Of a stretch of DNA of 64,000 bases, positions 19,195 to 32,500 are shown piece by piece. The notes below the pieces were generated by a model. The model was given only the letters and a program-made list of their open reading frames with translations, had not been told where the DNA came from and ran no database searches. Source of the DNA: Synechococcus sp. UW140 (GTDB taxonomy: Bacteria > Cyanobacteriota > Cyanobacteriia > PCC-6307 > Cyanobiaceae); the NCBI GenBank assembly GCA_945875915.1, contig CAMCMT010000009.1, forward strand, positions 1 to 64,000, written 5' to 3'. Positions within the stretch are counted from its first letter, which is position 1; each line of letters begins with the position of its first letter. Made by a program: the position numbers and the translations under genes.

Positions 19195-19800
19195 TTGACC
19201 GACGCAAGCGTGACCACCACCGGAGCCCCTGAGAACACGGCACCTGCAACCTTTCCGCCAACGGACATCGACGCCTTTCTGAGCTGCTGTGCGGGCGAGT
19301 GGTTGAGCTTGCGCAGCCGTTTCAACCTGGACCCAGGGGCCGCCGCATCCAAAGGGGCGGAAGCGAGCGAGGCAGCCATGGAGTCCGCCGATGACAACAG
19401 CTGGCATGCCAGTGAGCGGGCGGAATTGAAGGTGACACGCCTGGCCGCCCTGGGCGGGGGTCATGGTGGACTAGCCATGGATGTGAAAGATCTGGCAGGG
19501 ATCCAACGGGCCTACTTCCATGCCGACGGCAGCTTTGGATCGGAACCGGATGCCGGTCAAGGGGAAACCGGCACCTGGTCCCTGGGGCCGGACGGTTGCC
19601 TGGATCTAGTGATCAACCAGGGAGAAAGGCAGCTGCGGGAACGGATCTGGTTCACCAAGCCGAACCTGAGGTTGCGCTCCACCGTGGAACAGCTGGCAAG
19701 CGGCAGCCCCGGACGGGCGAGCTTTAGCTCGGAAATTCGTCGGGTTCCGCGCCCTGCTGAACCGGCAGCCCGTGGCCAAGGCCTGGCTCCGGCCCCTTGA
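19195..19800 (+). CDS. CpcS/CpeS-family phycobiliprotein lyase-like protein
   Basis: S-type lyases are lipocalin-like proteins that attach bilins to phycobiliproteins. The product shows the family outline: an N-terminal FLSCCAGEWLSLRSRF, then SERAELKV, GTWSLGPDGCLDLV, and the characteristic end ERIWFTKPNLRLRSTVEQ ... ASFSSEIRRV. The start is uncertain: TTG 19195 gives 201 aa; ATG 19078 (6 bp after era) gives 240 aa; GTG 19210 is a third option. It lies between era and trmD on the same strand, an odd place for a pigment gene but probably the same transcript. Which bilin and subunit it serves cannot be told from sequence alone. Confidence 0.75.
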   Translation: MTDASVTTTGAPENTAPATFPPTDIDAFLSCCAGEWLSLRSRFNLDPGAAASKGAEASEAAMESADDNSWHASERAELKVTRLAALGGGHGGLAMDVKDLAGIQRAYFHADGSFGSEPDAGQGETGTWSLGPDGCLDLVINQGERQLRERIWFTKPNLRLRSTVEQLASGSPGRASFSSEIRRVPRPAEPAARGQGLAPAP

Positions 19801-19808
19801 GCAGTTCG

Positions 19809-20516
19809 ATGCGCCTTGATGTCATCAGCCTGGCGCCGGAAGCCTTCTCCCCCCTAGCAGGCCTAGGCGTGATTGGGCGAGCCTTCGCCGCTGGCATTGC
19901 CGAGCTGCATTGCCACAATCCCCGCGAATACGCCCTTGATCGCTACCGCAAAGTGGACGATGAACCCTACGGCGGAGGAGCCGGGATGGTGCTTAAGCCC
20001 GAACCGATCTATGCCGCCTTTGAAGCGATTCCGGTAGCAGAACCTCGGCGCGTCCTTTTGATGAGTCCCCAGGGCCAACCCCTGCGTCAGGCAGACCTAC
20101 AGCGCTGGGCCAGCACCTACAGCCAGCTGGTGTTTCTCTGCGGCCATTACGAGGGTTTCGATGAACGCATCCGCCCCTTGGCCGATGAAGAAGTTTCCAT
20201 CGGTGATTTCGTGCTCACCGGTGGCGAATTGCCCGCCATGGTGATCATCAACGGCGTGGTGCGACTGCTGAAGGGCACCGTCGGCACGGCAGCGTCCCTG
20301 GAGGAAGAAAGTCACAGCAGCCTGCTCCTCGAGCATCCCCACTACACCCGCCCCGCCAACTTCAGGGGGCAGGAGGTGCCGGAGGTGCTGCGCTCAGGCG
20401 ACCATGGGGCGATTGCCCGCTGGCGCGCCGACCAACAGCAGCAAAGGACCCAAAACCGGCGACCCGATCTCTATGCCAAATGGTTGGATCGAGAGAAAGA
20501 CATGGGGCAAGGTTAA
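19809..20516 (+). CDS. trmD: tRNA (guanine-37-N1)-methyltransferase TrmD
   Basis: TrmD makes m1G37 in tRNAs reading CNN codons, preventing frameshifts. The 235-aa product has the trefoil-knot SAM-binding motifs LMSPQGQPL, FLCGHYEGFDERI and SIGDFVLTGGELPAM, the N-terminal KVDDEPYGGGAGMVLKPEP, and the C-terminal RPANFRGQEVPEVLRSGDH. ATG 19809 is 8 bp after the lyase-like gene; TTG 19797 is an alternative. Its stop lies only 42 bp from the stop of the giant gene on the other strand, and I see no terminator between them. Confidence 0.96.
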   Translation: MRLDVISLAPEAFSPLAGLGVIGRAFAAGIAELHCHNPREYALDRYRKVDDEPYGGGAGMVLKPEPIYAAFEAIPVAEPRRVLLMSPQGQPLRQADLQRWASTYSQLVFLCGHYEGFDERIRPLADEEVSIGDFVLTGGELPAMVIINGVVRLLKGTVGTAASLEEESHSSLLLEHPHYTRPANFRGQEVPEVLRSGDHGAIARWRADQQQQRTQNRRPDLYAKWLDREKDMGQG

Positions 20517-20558
20517 ACTCCATAATTTAGGGAACTGAGACGACAAGAATCGCAGCGA

Positions 20559-23500
20559 TCACTGAACGATAGAAAACGAGAAGCCAAACACCAAATCGTC
20601 AAAGTCACGGTCGCCGCCACCACTCAAATCCTCAAGGCCAAACATGTTGTTGCCCAACACCCTGAAGTGATTAAAGCGATCGATATTAGCATCGCCAAAG
20701 GCAAAGAACGTATCACCATTGACCCTGGCGAAGGGGGCCAGATAGGTTGACTCACTGACTTCAACAACACGGCTACTGGTCTGACCATTAGCAACGGCGA
20801 GACCAGAAAGCTCCGAGACAAGATTTTCAATTCTAAGGGCAGCATTCATATACTCAGCAACGGAAGCGACACCAGGGGTTAACAAGTCTCCATTGGCATC
20901 TAAAACCGAACCAAGGGTGTCAACAGTACGGTAGAAACCAGTAATCGAATCATAGGATGCCTCCCGGGCGAGGACGAGGGTACCCGTAACTTTTTCTGTC
21001 GGCTTAAAGGAACTAAAATCGAGCAAAGATGCAGAGCCCTGCTCTTGAGCGACCAAGGCATTGAGCCCTTGGTCACTCGAGAGAAGGGAGAGATTGAATT
21101 GAACACCACTCAACGACGTGACCGCTAAAGCCTGGGCTGAAGGGATACCCATTGAGAGGAAATGGAATCGACTGTCATTGGGGCTAGTGATCTCATCAAG
21201 GGTGGCATCAGACACCTCAAAGAAACGAACACTCTGACCATTAACCAACAAGATCTCACGATCGAAGATGGTAAAGTCATTCAGGGTGACGTCCTCACGT
21301 TCAAGCGTCGAGAAGAGCGTCTGGGCCCTTGTTGTCACCGTGGTCCAGTTGGACAGCAGGCTATCAGCGATAGCGAGCTCAGAGGCTTCCAAGACCACGT
21401 AACCAATCTGATTAGAGGTGGATGGGCGGCCTGAAAGGCTGGCCCTAAGAACCAGGCTGGCAGGAGCGGTTGCATTGGCTGGGTCACTAACCGTCAGCGT
21501 GTTGGCATTGGCACGGCTGAGAATGGGATTGATGTCAACCGTGGCTGCGGTGGATGGGTCAAGAATCGAGCCATTCACCTTGTGGTCCTTATCGCCGTAG
21601 CCACCATCGACCAGGGCAAGGGAAAGAAACTCAGCAACACCATCTCCATCGCGATCATAGAAACGGGCACCTGCACGCTTTAGCGGGTTATAGGTCAGCG
21701 TCGATACGACGTTAGGATCTGCACTGTCAATTGAGAAGTAGGCAAGACGTCGGTTAGCACGCCTAACACCCTGATCATCAACCAAATCAAGACTACCACC
21801 AACGACACTCAGATCCAAGGCCGTATTCAAGGACTTTGTAGCAGACTTACTGAGTTGGGCCGTAAACTGTACGGCCTCGGCATTTAAATGATAATCAGAA
21901 GAACGTCCCCCAATCACCGCACCCAGATTGGGTAAAAGCGACTGAAAATCAACTTTGGTTAGCTTAAACAGCTTGGGATCAAAACTGCCATTACCAACGC
22001 GTAAATCCCTAGAGCGAATGGTAACCTCAGCGGCCTGGCCAAACGGGCTCGTGTGCGCCAAATCAGAATAGAGTTGGATATGCAGCACTTCATCTCGTTC
22101 AGCGGTCAAGTCATTAGCCACATCGATGGCAATCGTTATTTTACCGTCGGTATTAACCTTACCTGAGCCGTCTAGGGCGCCATCAATAAAATCATCTGCC
22201 GAAATCCCGTTACCACTAAAGCGCCAATAAAGGGTGCTGTTGGGTGCCAGGTTGGTGGCCACATGGATGGAAAGAGTTGCACCTTCATTGATCGTGGGGT
22301 CGTGGATCAATAGGGCAGCCTGCTGATTGGTAAGACTGTTGTGCTTCGTCAGCAAGAGTTGGGGCAAGGACGTTTGCGAAGGGTCTAGGCTCTCGCCCGT
22401 GAGAACGGACCCCACCCGGCGCAACACAATCGCTGGAGAGGTATCAGGTTGGAACTCACCACTGCCAACGGGCAAGGTAAAGAAAGGTAGGGAAACGAGC
22501 CGTCTACCGCCGTCATCGGTGGTGGCAGAAAAAGAAGAATCGAGGCGCAAGCGCAATAAGCCATCACGACCAGTGCCAAGGTCGCCAGTGTATTCAAGTA
22601 CATGGAGGCCAGCAATGGCATTTAATTGGTCAGTATCGAACCAAACCTCATTGGAAGGAAACACCAACTCAAGATCAATCAGGCCCAACTTGTTGCGGTC
22701 CTGACCATAAAGCCAAAGCTGTAATTGCAGGTCCTGGCCCGAAGCCACCGGATTGATCACACGAGATGTGGTGATCTGATCAGCCGCAAAGGTTACACCG
22801 GAAAGAGGTTGAGCAAAAGGCAGCAGGGTCGCGGTCGACTCCTTGCCCTGGGCATCAACAAGGCTGAAATAGAAGCTGTAGGGCAACACACGACTCGAGA
22901 CCGCTTGGCTCTTGGCCAATTGGAACTCAGGTGTTTGCGGATAGGGAATCGTGATATCAGTGGAAACGCTAGCAACATTACCGGAGGAATCCTGCAAACC
23001 AGTGTCCGAATCAAATAGCAAGCGATAGCTAGATCCAGGCAGCACAGTCAGGCCCGCGATTAAATCCGTAAAATTAAAGAGGACTGTGCTGGAATTAAAT
23101 GGATCAAGACCAGCAGTCGGGGTTGAAGAGGGTTGAATCTCGGCAACTTGATCAATCGCTCCCGTAATTGGATTCACCACAGCAAAGCGAACCCTGCCAA
23201 GGGAGTGAACATCCTCGGAAAACTCGAGCTGTAAGGTCACCGAGGCGTCCTTCACGGTAAAGGCTTGGCTCAACAGTTTGGGGGGTGCTGAGTCGTACTT
23301 GATCCCGTACTGGAGCGCTGGCAACGCCAAAGCCAGTCCATCGCGATTACGAAGCAGATCGCCACGACCACCTAGATCCACGGCTAGGTAACCCTGAACG
23401 TTGGTCGGACGCTCAACAGTAAGTGTCAGAGAGAGACCATCGGCCGAAAGCTGAACCCCAGAATCAGCGAAAGAAGGATCAATCTCCTTAACCACAGTGA

Positions 23501-26500
23501 CGGAGCTCGGGGCGGCAGCATCGTTGGCTCCCAAAAGGCGAAGGGAATGGCCGTCAAAATAGAGGGGTTGGTCGAAGCTGAAGTGGGCCTTCAGCCGTTT
23601 GCCTTCAATGTCAATCGTATGATTCGTAATCTGGGGAGGGCTCAGGAGGCCTTCATCAGGGCGCTCGTCGGTGAGGATTAGGGTACTGAGACTGCTCAGA
23701 ATTGGCTGAGTGGAGAGATTTTGGACAAGCTGATAACCCAGCACATCGACAAGCCATCCGTAATTCTGAAAACGCTCTGGATAGCGTTCGGCAGGATCGG
23801 CTTGGTAAATCAGTTGACCTGCTCTCAGCTGATCTAAGGTGACAAACGGTTGTGTGACCGGATCAAAAAGCAGGCTAGCAGTGAGGGGATTGCCGGGATT
23901 GTTCAACCAGCGCAAAGACCCCCCATAGGGAGCTTGGGTAATGTGGATCGCGTCAATTCCATCTCCGTCCGGATCAAGGAACGGAAAATCATCAACCGAA
24001 AAGACATGGGTGCCGTCAGCAGCTAGGGCTAAGTCGAGAGATTCTGGCCTGGCGCCATCATTAATGGGGTTGATGGTCAATTTGACATCAAAGTTAGATG
24101 CAACGCCATGGGAAGAGACCGTCAACGTCAACGTCTGCTCGCCATGGAGATCTGCAGCAGGTCGAATCAGCACGCTCTGGTCGGTACGATTCACCTCAAT
24201 GCTGACAGGTGCAGGGGAACCATTGGGTCCAGAGAGAGACTCAAAGGTGACCGGAGCAAAATGATCCACATCGAGGATGCCATCGGTGAAGCTGGAGAAG
24301 GGCAGCTCCACGCTGGAGTCTTCGTCCACCTGCAGGCTGAGGGGCTGGAGCCGCCGCAACGGATCAACTTGGGAAATCACCGTGATGGGAACTTCCACCA
24401 CGCTCTGGACACCTTCACCATTGGCCAGGGTGAGAAGCAGGGCGCCCGAACCGGCAAAATCGGGATCGGCATGGAGCATGATCTCGCCCTGATCCAACTG
24501 CACCTGTAAGCGGGCCGTGGTGGATAGGTTGACGAGGGTTTGGCCCTGGCGGTTGGCCTGCTGCAACAGAGCAGCCAGGCTCAACTTCAGGGGCTGACTT
24601 TGGTCTTCCACCAAGGTCTGACCAGGAAGACGCAGCGCAATGCGTCCATGGCTGGCGCTGCCCAGGTTATCGGCATAGGCCAGAGTTCCAGGCTGGCCCA
24701 GAGTCTCGGCGAGCACAACACCAATCGCCCTTGGTCCCGCATAGAGAACACCGTTGATAATCGTTAGTTGATCTAGGGAGAGGGGAACTGCATTGGCCGT
24801 AGCACCATTGGCAATCGCCAGACGATGGCCAGCAGAGCGGTCAAAGCCCATGAGCACGTAGGGAGTGCTCTGGGTCGCCAGGGTGAACACCCCCTGGGCA
24901 TTGGCATTGAGCACCGTAGTATCGCTAGCCAGTTGATTGACTGTGAAGCTCTGAACCGACGCCAAGGCCGTCGTGCCGGTCACCGTGACATGCAGGCCAC
25001 TGCGGTTGGGGTCGGGCTGGAGACCACTATGGCTAGCCAGAATAGTCAGATCGACAGAACTGGTCGGGAGGTCGCTCTTCAACCACTCGAATTGCAGATC
25101 AAGGTGGTCACTGCCGGGGACGATGAAGAGTTGCACCGGCTGACGTTCAAAACCATTAAGGCGGTAATCCTCGCCATAGACCAAGCTGGAACGAAGTAGC
25201 ACATTCACAAAAGCTCCTGCCTCGGTGGCAGCATGGCTGAGTTGGAGGCTGAAGTGACCGGCATCAGCAGCACGCCAAGCCACACTGGCGTAGGTGTCAG
25301 CCGTCTGGGAAGAGTGAGCTAGGGCGAACGTACTGATCCAGCTGGCCAGCAGAGCGTCCTCCTGGTTGGGCTGCTGCTGCAGGAGGTCTAGGGCCATCTC
25401 CAGGCTATGACCTTGGAAAATCTGCTTAAGACCGGTAATGGCTAGGGGTGCCAAAAGGGCAGGGCCATCGAGGGCGTCGCCAAGATTGGACCTGGTGACC
25501 ATTTCCCGGTTCAACGCGGCGATTGCGCTAGCGGTGAAGCCGGCAAGGGTAGTGCTCGGATTGCCAATCCGAGTTTCAACATCCACGAAGAGGGCTTTAA
25601 GACTTCTGGCATCCTGTAGGTCGAGGTGAACTAAGGCAGAGCCTGGGGCCGATGCCTTTAAACCATGACTGAGGTAGTGCTGCAAGAACATGTAGGGCCA
25701 TAGGGCTTCATCCTGGGGAAGGTCGTCGCCATAGCCAGCAGGACGGTAGGCGAGCACATCATGGGCCCTTAACAGATCCTGAATGGCAATCAAAACGGCC
25801 TGTAATTGATACTCAAACTGGAGCTGGGCGAGGCCAACTCTACGTACATCTACAGAATCAGAATTGAGCAGCTGGTAACTGGATTGGGAGGTACTAAAGC
25901 TGCTGGAATAGCCAGTCAGTTGCTCCAACACCGAGGCCGTGGAGCTGGAAGCAGTCACTGTCGTTGCATAGGACTGCATCAAAGCAGCAGTTGAATCGAG
26001 ACTCGTGCTGACATTCAGCACATCAGGGGTTGGATCAGTGCTAGAAACCTGGTCAAAGAGGGCGAGCGATCTGGGGATACCCGTGAGCACATCGCGCGAC
26101 CAGGGCGAGGGGGCAACATAAAGCACGCCCTGGGGCTGATCCGCCGTAATCGAACCAGCGATACGATCAAACAAGCCCTGCTGATCGGCAAAGCCGCTAT
26201 AGAAGTCGGTCACAAGATCAGGATGGCTACTACCATCCTGAAGTTTCAGCTTGGGCTGGAAATAGAGGGAAGTGGGGCCATAGGTGGGCCCGGTATAGAC
26301 GGTACCCAGGGGAATCTGCAGGGAAATTTTGGGGATCGGCAGATCGCTCTGCAGCCGGAAGACCGAGAACCAGGGTGAAGCAACCTTGGCCAAGATATCA
26401 AACCAAACCGTGGTTTTACCTGGCTTCAGAGCAAGAACTAAATCATAGGGAGTGCGGTTCTTCTTGAAATCAGGATCAAACAGGGGACGTACTAAGTTGT

Positions 26501-29500
26501 TGAGATAAATGCGATCAGGAGCCCCATTACCGAGAAGATCTAAGGCTGCAGATAGGGTCGAAGAGAGACCGATTTGACCGCGCAGACCCAACACCTTATA
26601 ATCGAGCGATAGATCAACACTCAACTCAGGCTTCAGGGTTAGCAAATCGTTGCTGATATCCAAGTAGACACCAGTATTCGGCTCAGTGATTCCGGTAATC
26701 ACAGTCTTTAAAATATCGTCAAACTTGCCTTGGCCGCTTAATAAAGCTTGTACATCTGCAGCTAAGGCCTTGAGAGATTTCGGCGAAGCTGTGAAACCAA
26801 CGGTAGTGTCGAGATTCACATCAAGTCCTGGATTGGCGCCCAGGATCAGGGGAATGGGCACGCCAATGAGAGCAGCGACCCAGCTACCAAGATCAACAGA
26901 GCCGCGGGCCTTAAGACTCGCAGACAGGTCAAGATTATACTCAAAAACATCAACAGGCTTATCCAGGATAACATCAAGAATAGCCTTGGCCGGATTATCA
27001 AGAATCGGAACTTTAAAGCTTGAGCTATTAACAAAGCCAACGGACTTAAAGTTTCCATCCAATGAGCCACTCCCAGTTGCGGCTAAAGTGTTATTGGTAA
27101 AATCATAGAGATCGCCAAAGGCACCAAACTTACTCGCAATATCACCCAGGGCTGGGCCCTTAACATCAAGCTTGCCAGTATTAATATTATAAACAAGACT
27201 AAAAGGATCCAGGCGCACCCAACCAGGCAACGACGGTTGCTTGGTTGCCAATTCTGTCATACCCAGGAGCGTATCAACGGTACCCACAATCGGCGAGATT
27301 GAGGGATAGGCCATGGTGTAAGCTTTCTTGCCAAAAATAGAGATATAGGGTTCAAAGGCATCACTAAACAAACCAGCCTGGGCAAGCTTCTGATTGACAT
27401 AGAAGAAAGTGGCTCCCAAGCCATCAAGCAACTCGATGACCTCGAGCTTGCCATTCTTGTAGGGATTACCAGGATAGCTTTCAATAAAATTAGTAAGGGC
27501 AGCGCCAATATCTAACGTCGGAATTATTACCTTCTTGAACTCAGGCACCACCTCCTTCAACACAACACTATAAACCGGGAAAGTGAGACCGAACAGACCA
27601 CGCCGAGTGCCCGTTTGTTGCAGGGTGGGAAGTTTTATAGAAGGAATAACAATAGACTGCTCAGCTGTTGCAAAGTCATTGGGAATTTGGGTCGTCAACA
27701 AATCAATGACAGGTTCAACGGCAGGGCGGATTGAGTTCACGCTGTCATAGATTGGAGCCGAAAAACCATTAAAGATATCGGCGTTCACCGAAGGATCAAG
27801 TATTAACTTAATTTCACCGTTCTTATAGCGAAGAGAGGAAGGAGCATCCAATTTAAAAATGCCATAATCGGCAGGCTTGTCATCCGGAGTCAGGCTGAGA
27901 GTCAAATCATCTAGAGAAGGCTTGCCGGTTGCCAGATCAATACTGGCCGAGAAGCCACCCGAAACAGGGGTATGGGCACTGCCCAGTTCCATCAAACCCT
28001 GGGCGGAGAAACTCAACTTACCCGCATCATTGTCATTCAACTTGGTAAACTGAATCGTGGCACTGGTGTCCTTAAAAGCCAGATCAAAGCCCCCAATCGA
28101 AATCTTTGAGTCATTTTTAAACTTTGCAGTTAAGTTAACATCCAAACGACTACCCTTGGACGACGCCGAAACTTCGCCAGACGAAATCGAAAGATAATCA
28201 AACAGATCAAAACCAGCAATGCGCAGCCTATCAATACTGCCCTGGACATCGAAGTCAAGCCCCTTGCTATTATCAAATAATCCGGAAAAGCTTCCACTCA
28301 TTGCAAATATATTGGCAATATTGAGATCATTAATCCGGCCATTAAATTTCAAGGAGCGCGGACTTGCTTCGCCACCAACAACCACTAACTTTTCAAGAAT
28401 GAGATCAACATCATGAACTGAAAAATAATCGCTAGTGATGCGGAAATCCTTAACCGCACCACTCATCGTTAGGGTATCCTTAAAGCCAAATAGGGGGTCT
28501 TGGTGGAGGTAGCTGATATCGAGGGTCGACTTGAGCTGTATGGTGCTGGCCTCGTTGCCAATAGCGAGCTTGGCCGATGCCTGCCACGACATTGCCTGCC
28601 ACTGACGACCTTGCTGCTCAACAAGCACAAGTTCGCTAACCGATACATTGACGGAAGTGCCCGCAAAGTAGCCACCGAGAACATCGACGCCAATCGATGC
28701 TTTTGAAACGATAAATGTGGTCTGATTATAAAGAGAAGCATTGCGCTTCTGGTAATCCAGATCAATATCACCGTCCAGGCTGAAGCCGAGCAAATTGAGA
28801 TTCTGGACGCTGGCGGCCAGGGACCACTGGTCTAACTCGCCATTGGTTGTTACCAAGGCAAACTTGCCAGAGAGGCTTAGAGGCTCACTAGAAAAACCAA
28901 GGTCAAGCTTAAACGTATCAACTGAGGCCTTAATTGTATAGGTTTCAAATTGATTTTTCTTGGTATAGTAAATTTGTGCGGCACCGCTCAGCACAAAATC
29001 GTCAAACAATTTCCAATTACGAATCGACGCAGCAAGATTCCAATCCAAGATGCCACTTTGGTTGCCATAGCGTAATGCGACAAGGCCCTTATCAAGAGTT
29101 AAAGATCCTCCGTTGGGGTCAGGAGATTTCAAGCTGAGGTTAGTAAAATCACCACGCAAGCTATAAATTCCTTCAGTGGCGGGCGAACCTGCAGTCGTTT
29201 CGGTTGGTGCCGCTGGCAAGGCATAGGCAACTTCAATGTTGCCATCCAGTTCAAATAAACCTAGCTTCAAACTAGAAACGGAACTATTAAGCTTGAAAGA
29301 TTGCAGAACAGAATCGCGAAGATCAACAGAGAGATCTCCCTTGAGCACAACAGGAGAACCTCCAGGTATCACCAAATTAAATGCATTGACCTTGGCGGTC
29401 ATGGAGAAGTCTTTTTGACCATTCAACGCTTGGCTGTACTTAACATCTGCGCTACCATCAACACTAAACAAGTTGGCGATACTCAGCTGGGCCCGGGTGG

Positions 29501-32500
29501 CTTGGAAGGTAAGGGTCTGCTCGATCGGATAAATGGATCCGTCATAGGTTTTATAAGCGAGATCCATCTGGCCGCTAAGACTAGCCTCAATGCCAGTGCC
29601 CAGGGCTAGTTTCATCGACTGCACGGAAGCCTTGAGACGATTCTGGATTGGATTGCTCAGGGTCCTGCCAATCTCTACGTGGCCAGTGATGGTGATGTCG
29701 TTAAAAAGATTGAGCTGATCGACATCGGCAGTGAGGGTCCACTGTTGCAGCTCGTTATTACGGGTTTGGAATGCCAGCTTGCCCGTCATGCCCTGGGAGG
29801 GATTGCTAAGACCAGGCACGGGCAGGCTGACGCCAGTGACTTCTGCAGCACCATCAAAGATTTTGACGCCGGCATCAAATTTATACTTGAGATCAAGATT
29901 ACCCGAAATCTTAAAGCCATCAAAGAGCTCTAAATCACGGACCGACGATTTGAGCTTCCAAGCAAGCACATCACCAGTGCCATTAAAGGTAAGATCAGAG
30001 AGGCTACCATCAAGCTTGAGAGTTACATCGTCTGTCAACTTAAAGCTTGCTTGCTTAAGAGTGGCATCAAGCAAGAAAACATCTTGCTTGTAGGGATTAT
30101 CTGGATAGACTTGATCTAGATATTCCATCGAAAGCTCGCCACTAATCTCAATACCATCGACTAACTTGAGCTTGTCGATGCCGCCGATCAGCTTCCAACG
30201 TTGAAGCTGATCATTAACTAGATTAAAATCGAGTTGGCCATTAATCGAGGCTTGGCTTGGACCAGCCGGCAAGAGTAGTTTGAAATCAGTGACACCAACA
30301 CTGCCAGTGAGTGTTTTGTTCTGCTCTTTCTTCGTATAGTTAAGACGAGCAAAGCCATTGGCCTTAAATTGGTTGGCAATCGCAAAGTCGTTAATAGCAC
30401 CGATCAAGGTCCACTGCTGAACCTCCCCCTTGTGGATCGTCAAATCCTGCACTTCGCCCGTCAGAGTTGTGGTTGGGCTGCTGGCAAGCCCTAAGTTGAA
30501 ATTCTGGATGCCCGCCGATAGCCTGATATCCTCGGGAGTGCCATTAACAAAATGATCCAGCTGTAGATCGAGATTGCCATCGAGGGCAAAGCCTGCAATA
30601 GTAACATTTTTCGCCAAAGCTGAAAGCTTCAGCGTGGTGAGGGCTTGATTTTTAATTGTAAATTCAAGACCAGCTGAACCAGCGAAAGAAAGGGCATTGG
30701 GAACAGACAGGCTAAGCTGATTGGCCTTAATAGCTGCATGGGTATAAACATCAGAGCCAACGGCTTCATTGAGCAACGAAAAAGAACCTTTCGCATGAAT
30801 ATTGGGTCCGAGTTGCAGATTAATCTCTGAAGCAGCTAATTGATAGCCAACAATGGAACCATCGAGTAAATTCACTGCCGCAGTAACACCCTTAAGCGTC
30901 TGCACACCAACACTGGAACCAAGATCAAGGCTGAGATCAGATTTCGTTAGGCCAAGAGATAGCTCATGGTGCGCACTGGCTGTGCCCGGCACAAACGAAC
31001 GCTTGTAATGGATTGAGGCTAAACCATGATCAATCGTTAAAGGGCCTAGCTTGGAAGCGGTAAGAGTGGCTTCCAGGTCGAAACTATCTGGATTGCCATT
31101 GGTTTGGCTCAGGTCAAGAAAACCTGTGGTGAAGTTGAGGATATTAGACTGATTAATTTTAAGCTTGGCCTGCTGCAGATCCAAGGAAGCGGTAGCTAAC
31201 TTGCCATTATCAACGGCAAACTCAATGGTGCCAGCGGCAACATCGAGACCGACGCCTGAACCCAAATCGAGGTTAAAACTCTTTAAAGCAGCATCACCCT
31301 GCAGGTGGCTACCTAAATTGTCGGTAAGGTAACTCAGATTGAGAGAACCAGAAACCCTAAACTGATCACCGATGAGTAAATCTTGGACGGAGGTTGCTAG
31401 CGACCAGGACAGGACCTTGCCATCATTAAGCAAGAAGTCAGTGAGGCTGACATCAAGGTTTTGAAGCTGGAAGCCTGGCGTACTGAAATCGAAGTCCTTA
31501 ACGCGACCCGAGGCGCGATAGCGAGACTTATTCTGGGTTGCCTTACTATTCTCATAATATAAATCTAAGCTACCACTCAGGCTAAGGTCATCAGTCAACT
31601 TAAAATCATTAACATCAGCCTGGATTTGCCACTGGTTTAATTGGCCGTTGGAAATACGTAGGTTAAGATGCCCGTTGGCTTTAGCAGTGCCCACACCTGT
31701 GCTGATCGTAGCCAAATTCGGCAAATCAAAACCCAATACGTCAGCATCAATCCACCAGGTTTCATCGGCATAATCTTGGCGATGACGAACCATGATGGCG
31801 CCATCTAGCGTGAAAGAGTCCTTAAATTTAAGACCTGAAATCTTGCCAAGGAAGCGCCACTCAGAGATATCTTGATTGGCGGCATATTCATAGGTATCAA
31901 GATAGCCACTAATTGCCTGGAGATCTAAACCAGGCAAGGAGAGGGGAGGAGATGCGGCAGGAACGCTGCTAATACGTAGGGGCAGGCTATGGTCCTCATC
32001 GAAACTAAAGGCCACTCCATTACCAAGCCAACCCTGGGCCTGCAGGATTTGATATTCGGAGAGGCTATTGACATAGGTGTAGATACCAGAAGCTTGATTG
32101 CGCAGCTCATAAATATCAACTGCGCCCCAATCCCCCGCATGGGCGCGGTATAGGTTCTTACCAATCAGCCCCCATCCTCCGGTGACCTCAGCATCATTGG
32201 GGGCTTGCGCGGCAAAACGGATGTTGCTGGGGTTGAGTTTCGCTTGGTAAGCATTAACCGTGACATGGCGATCGGTTAATTTGGGTTGACTACCAACAAT
32301 ACGGATATCGTTTGTGCCTGCCTGTTTAATCAGTTCACTGGGCGTGAAGATCGATTCACCTAAGGGAACCTGGATCTGATTGCTAAACTGCCTAAAAACA
32401 ACCTTGTCTTGCTGCTCTAACAATTGGGCCTTACCAGCATCGATTTCAAAGAGCATCCGATCAAAGCCACTGCTAATCTGATAATCAGCAGAAGCTGCCG

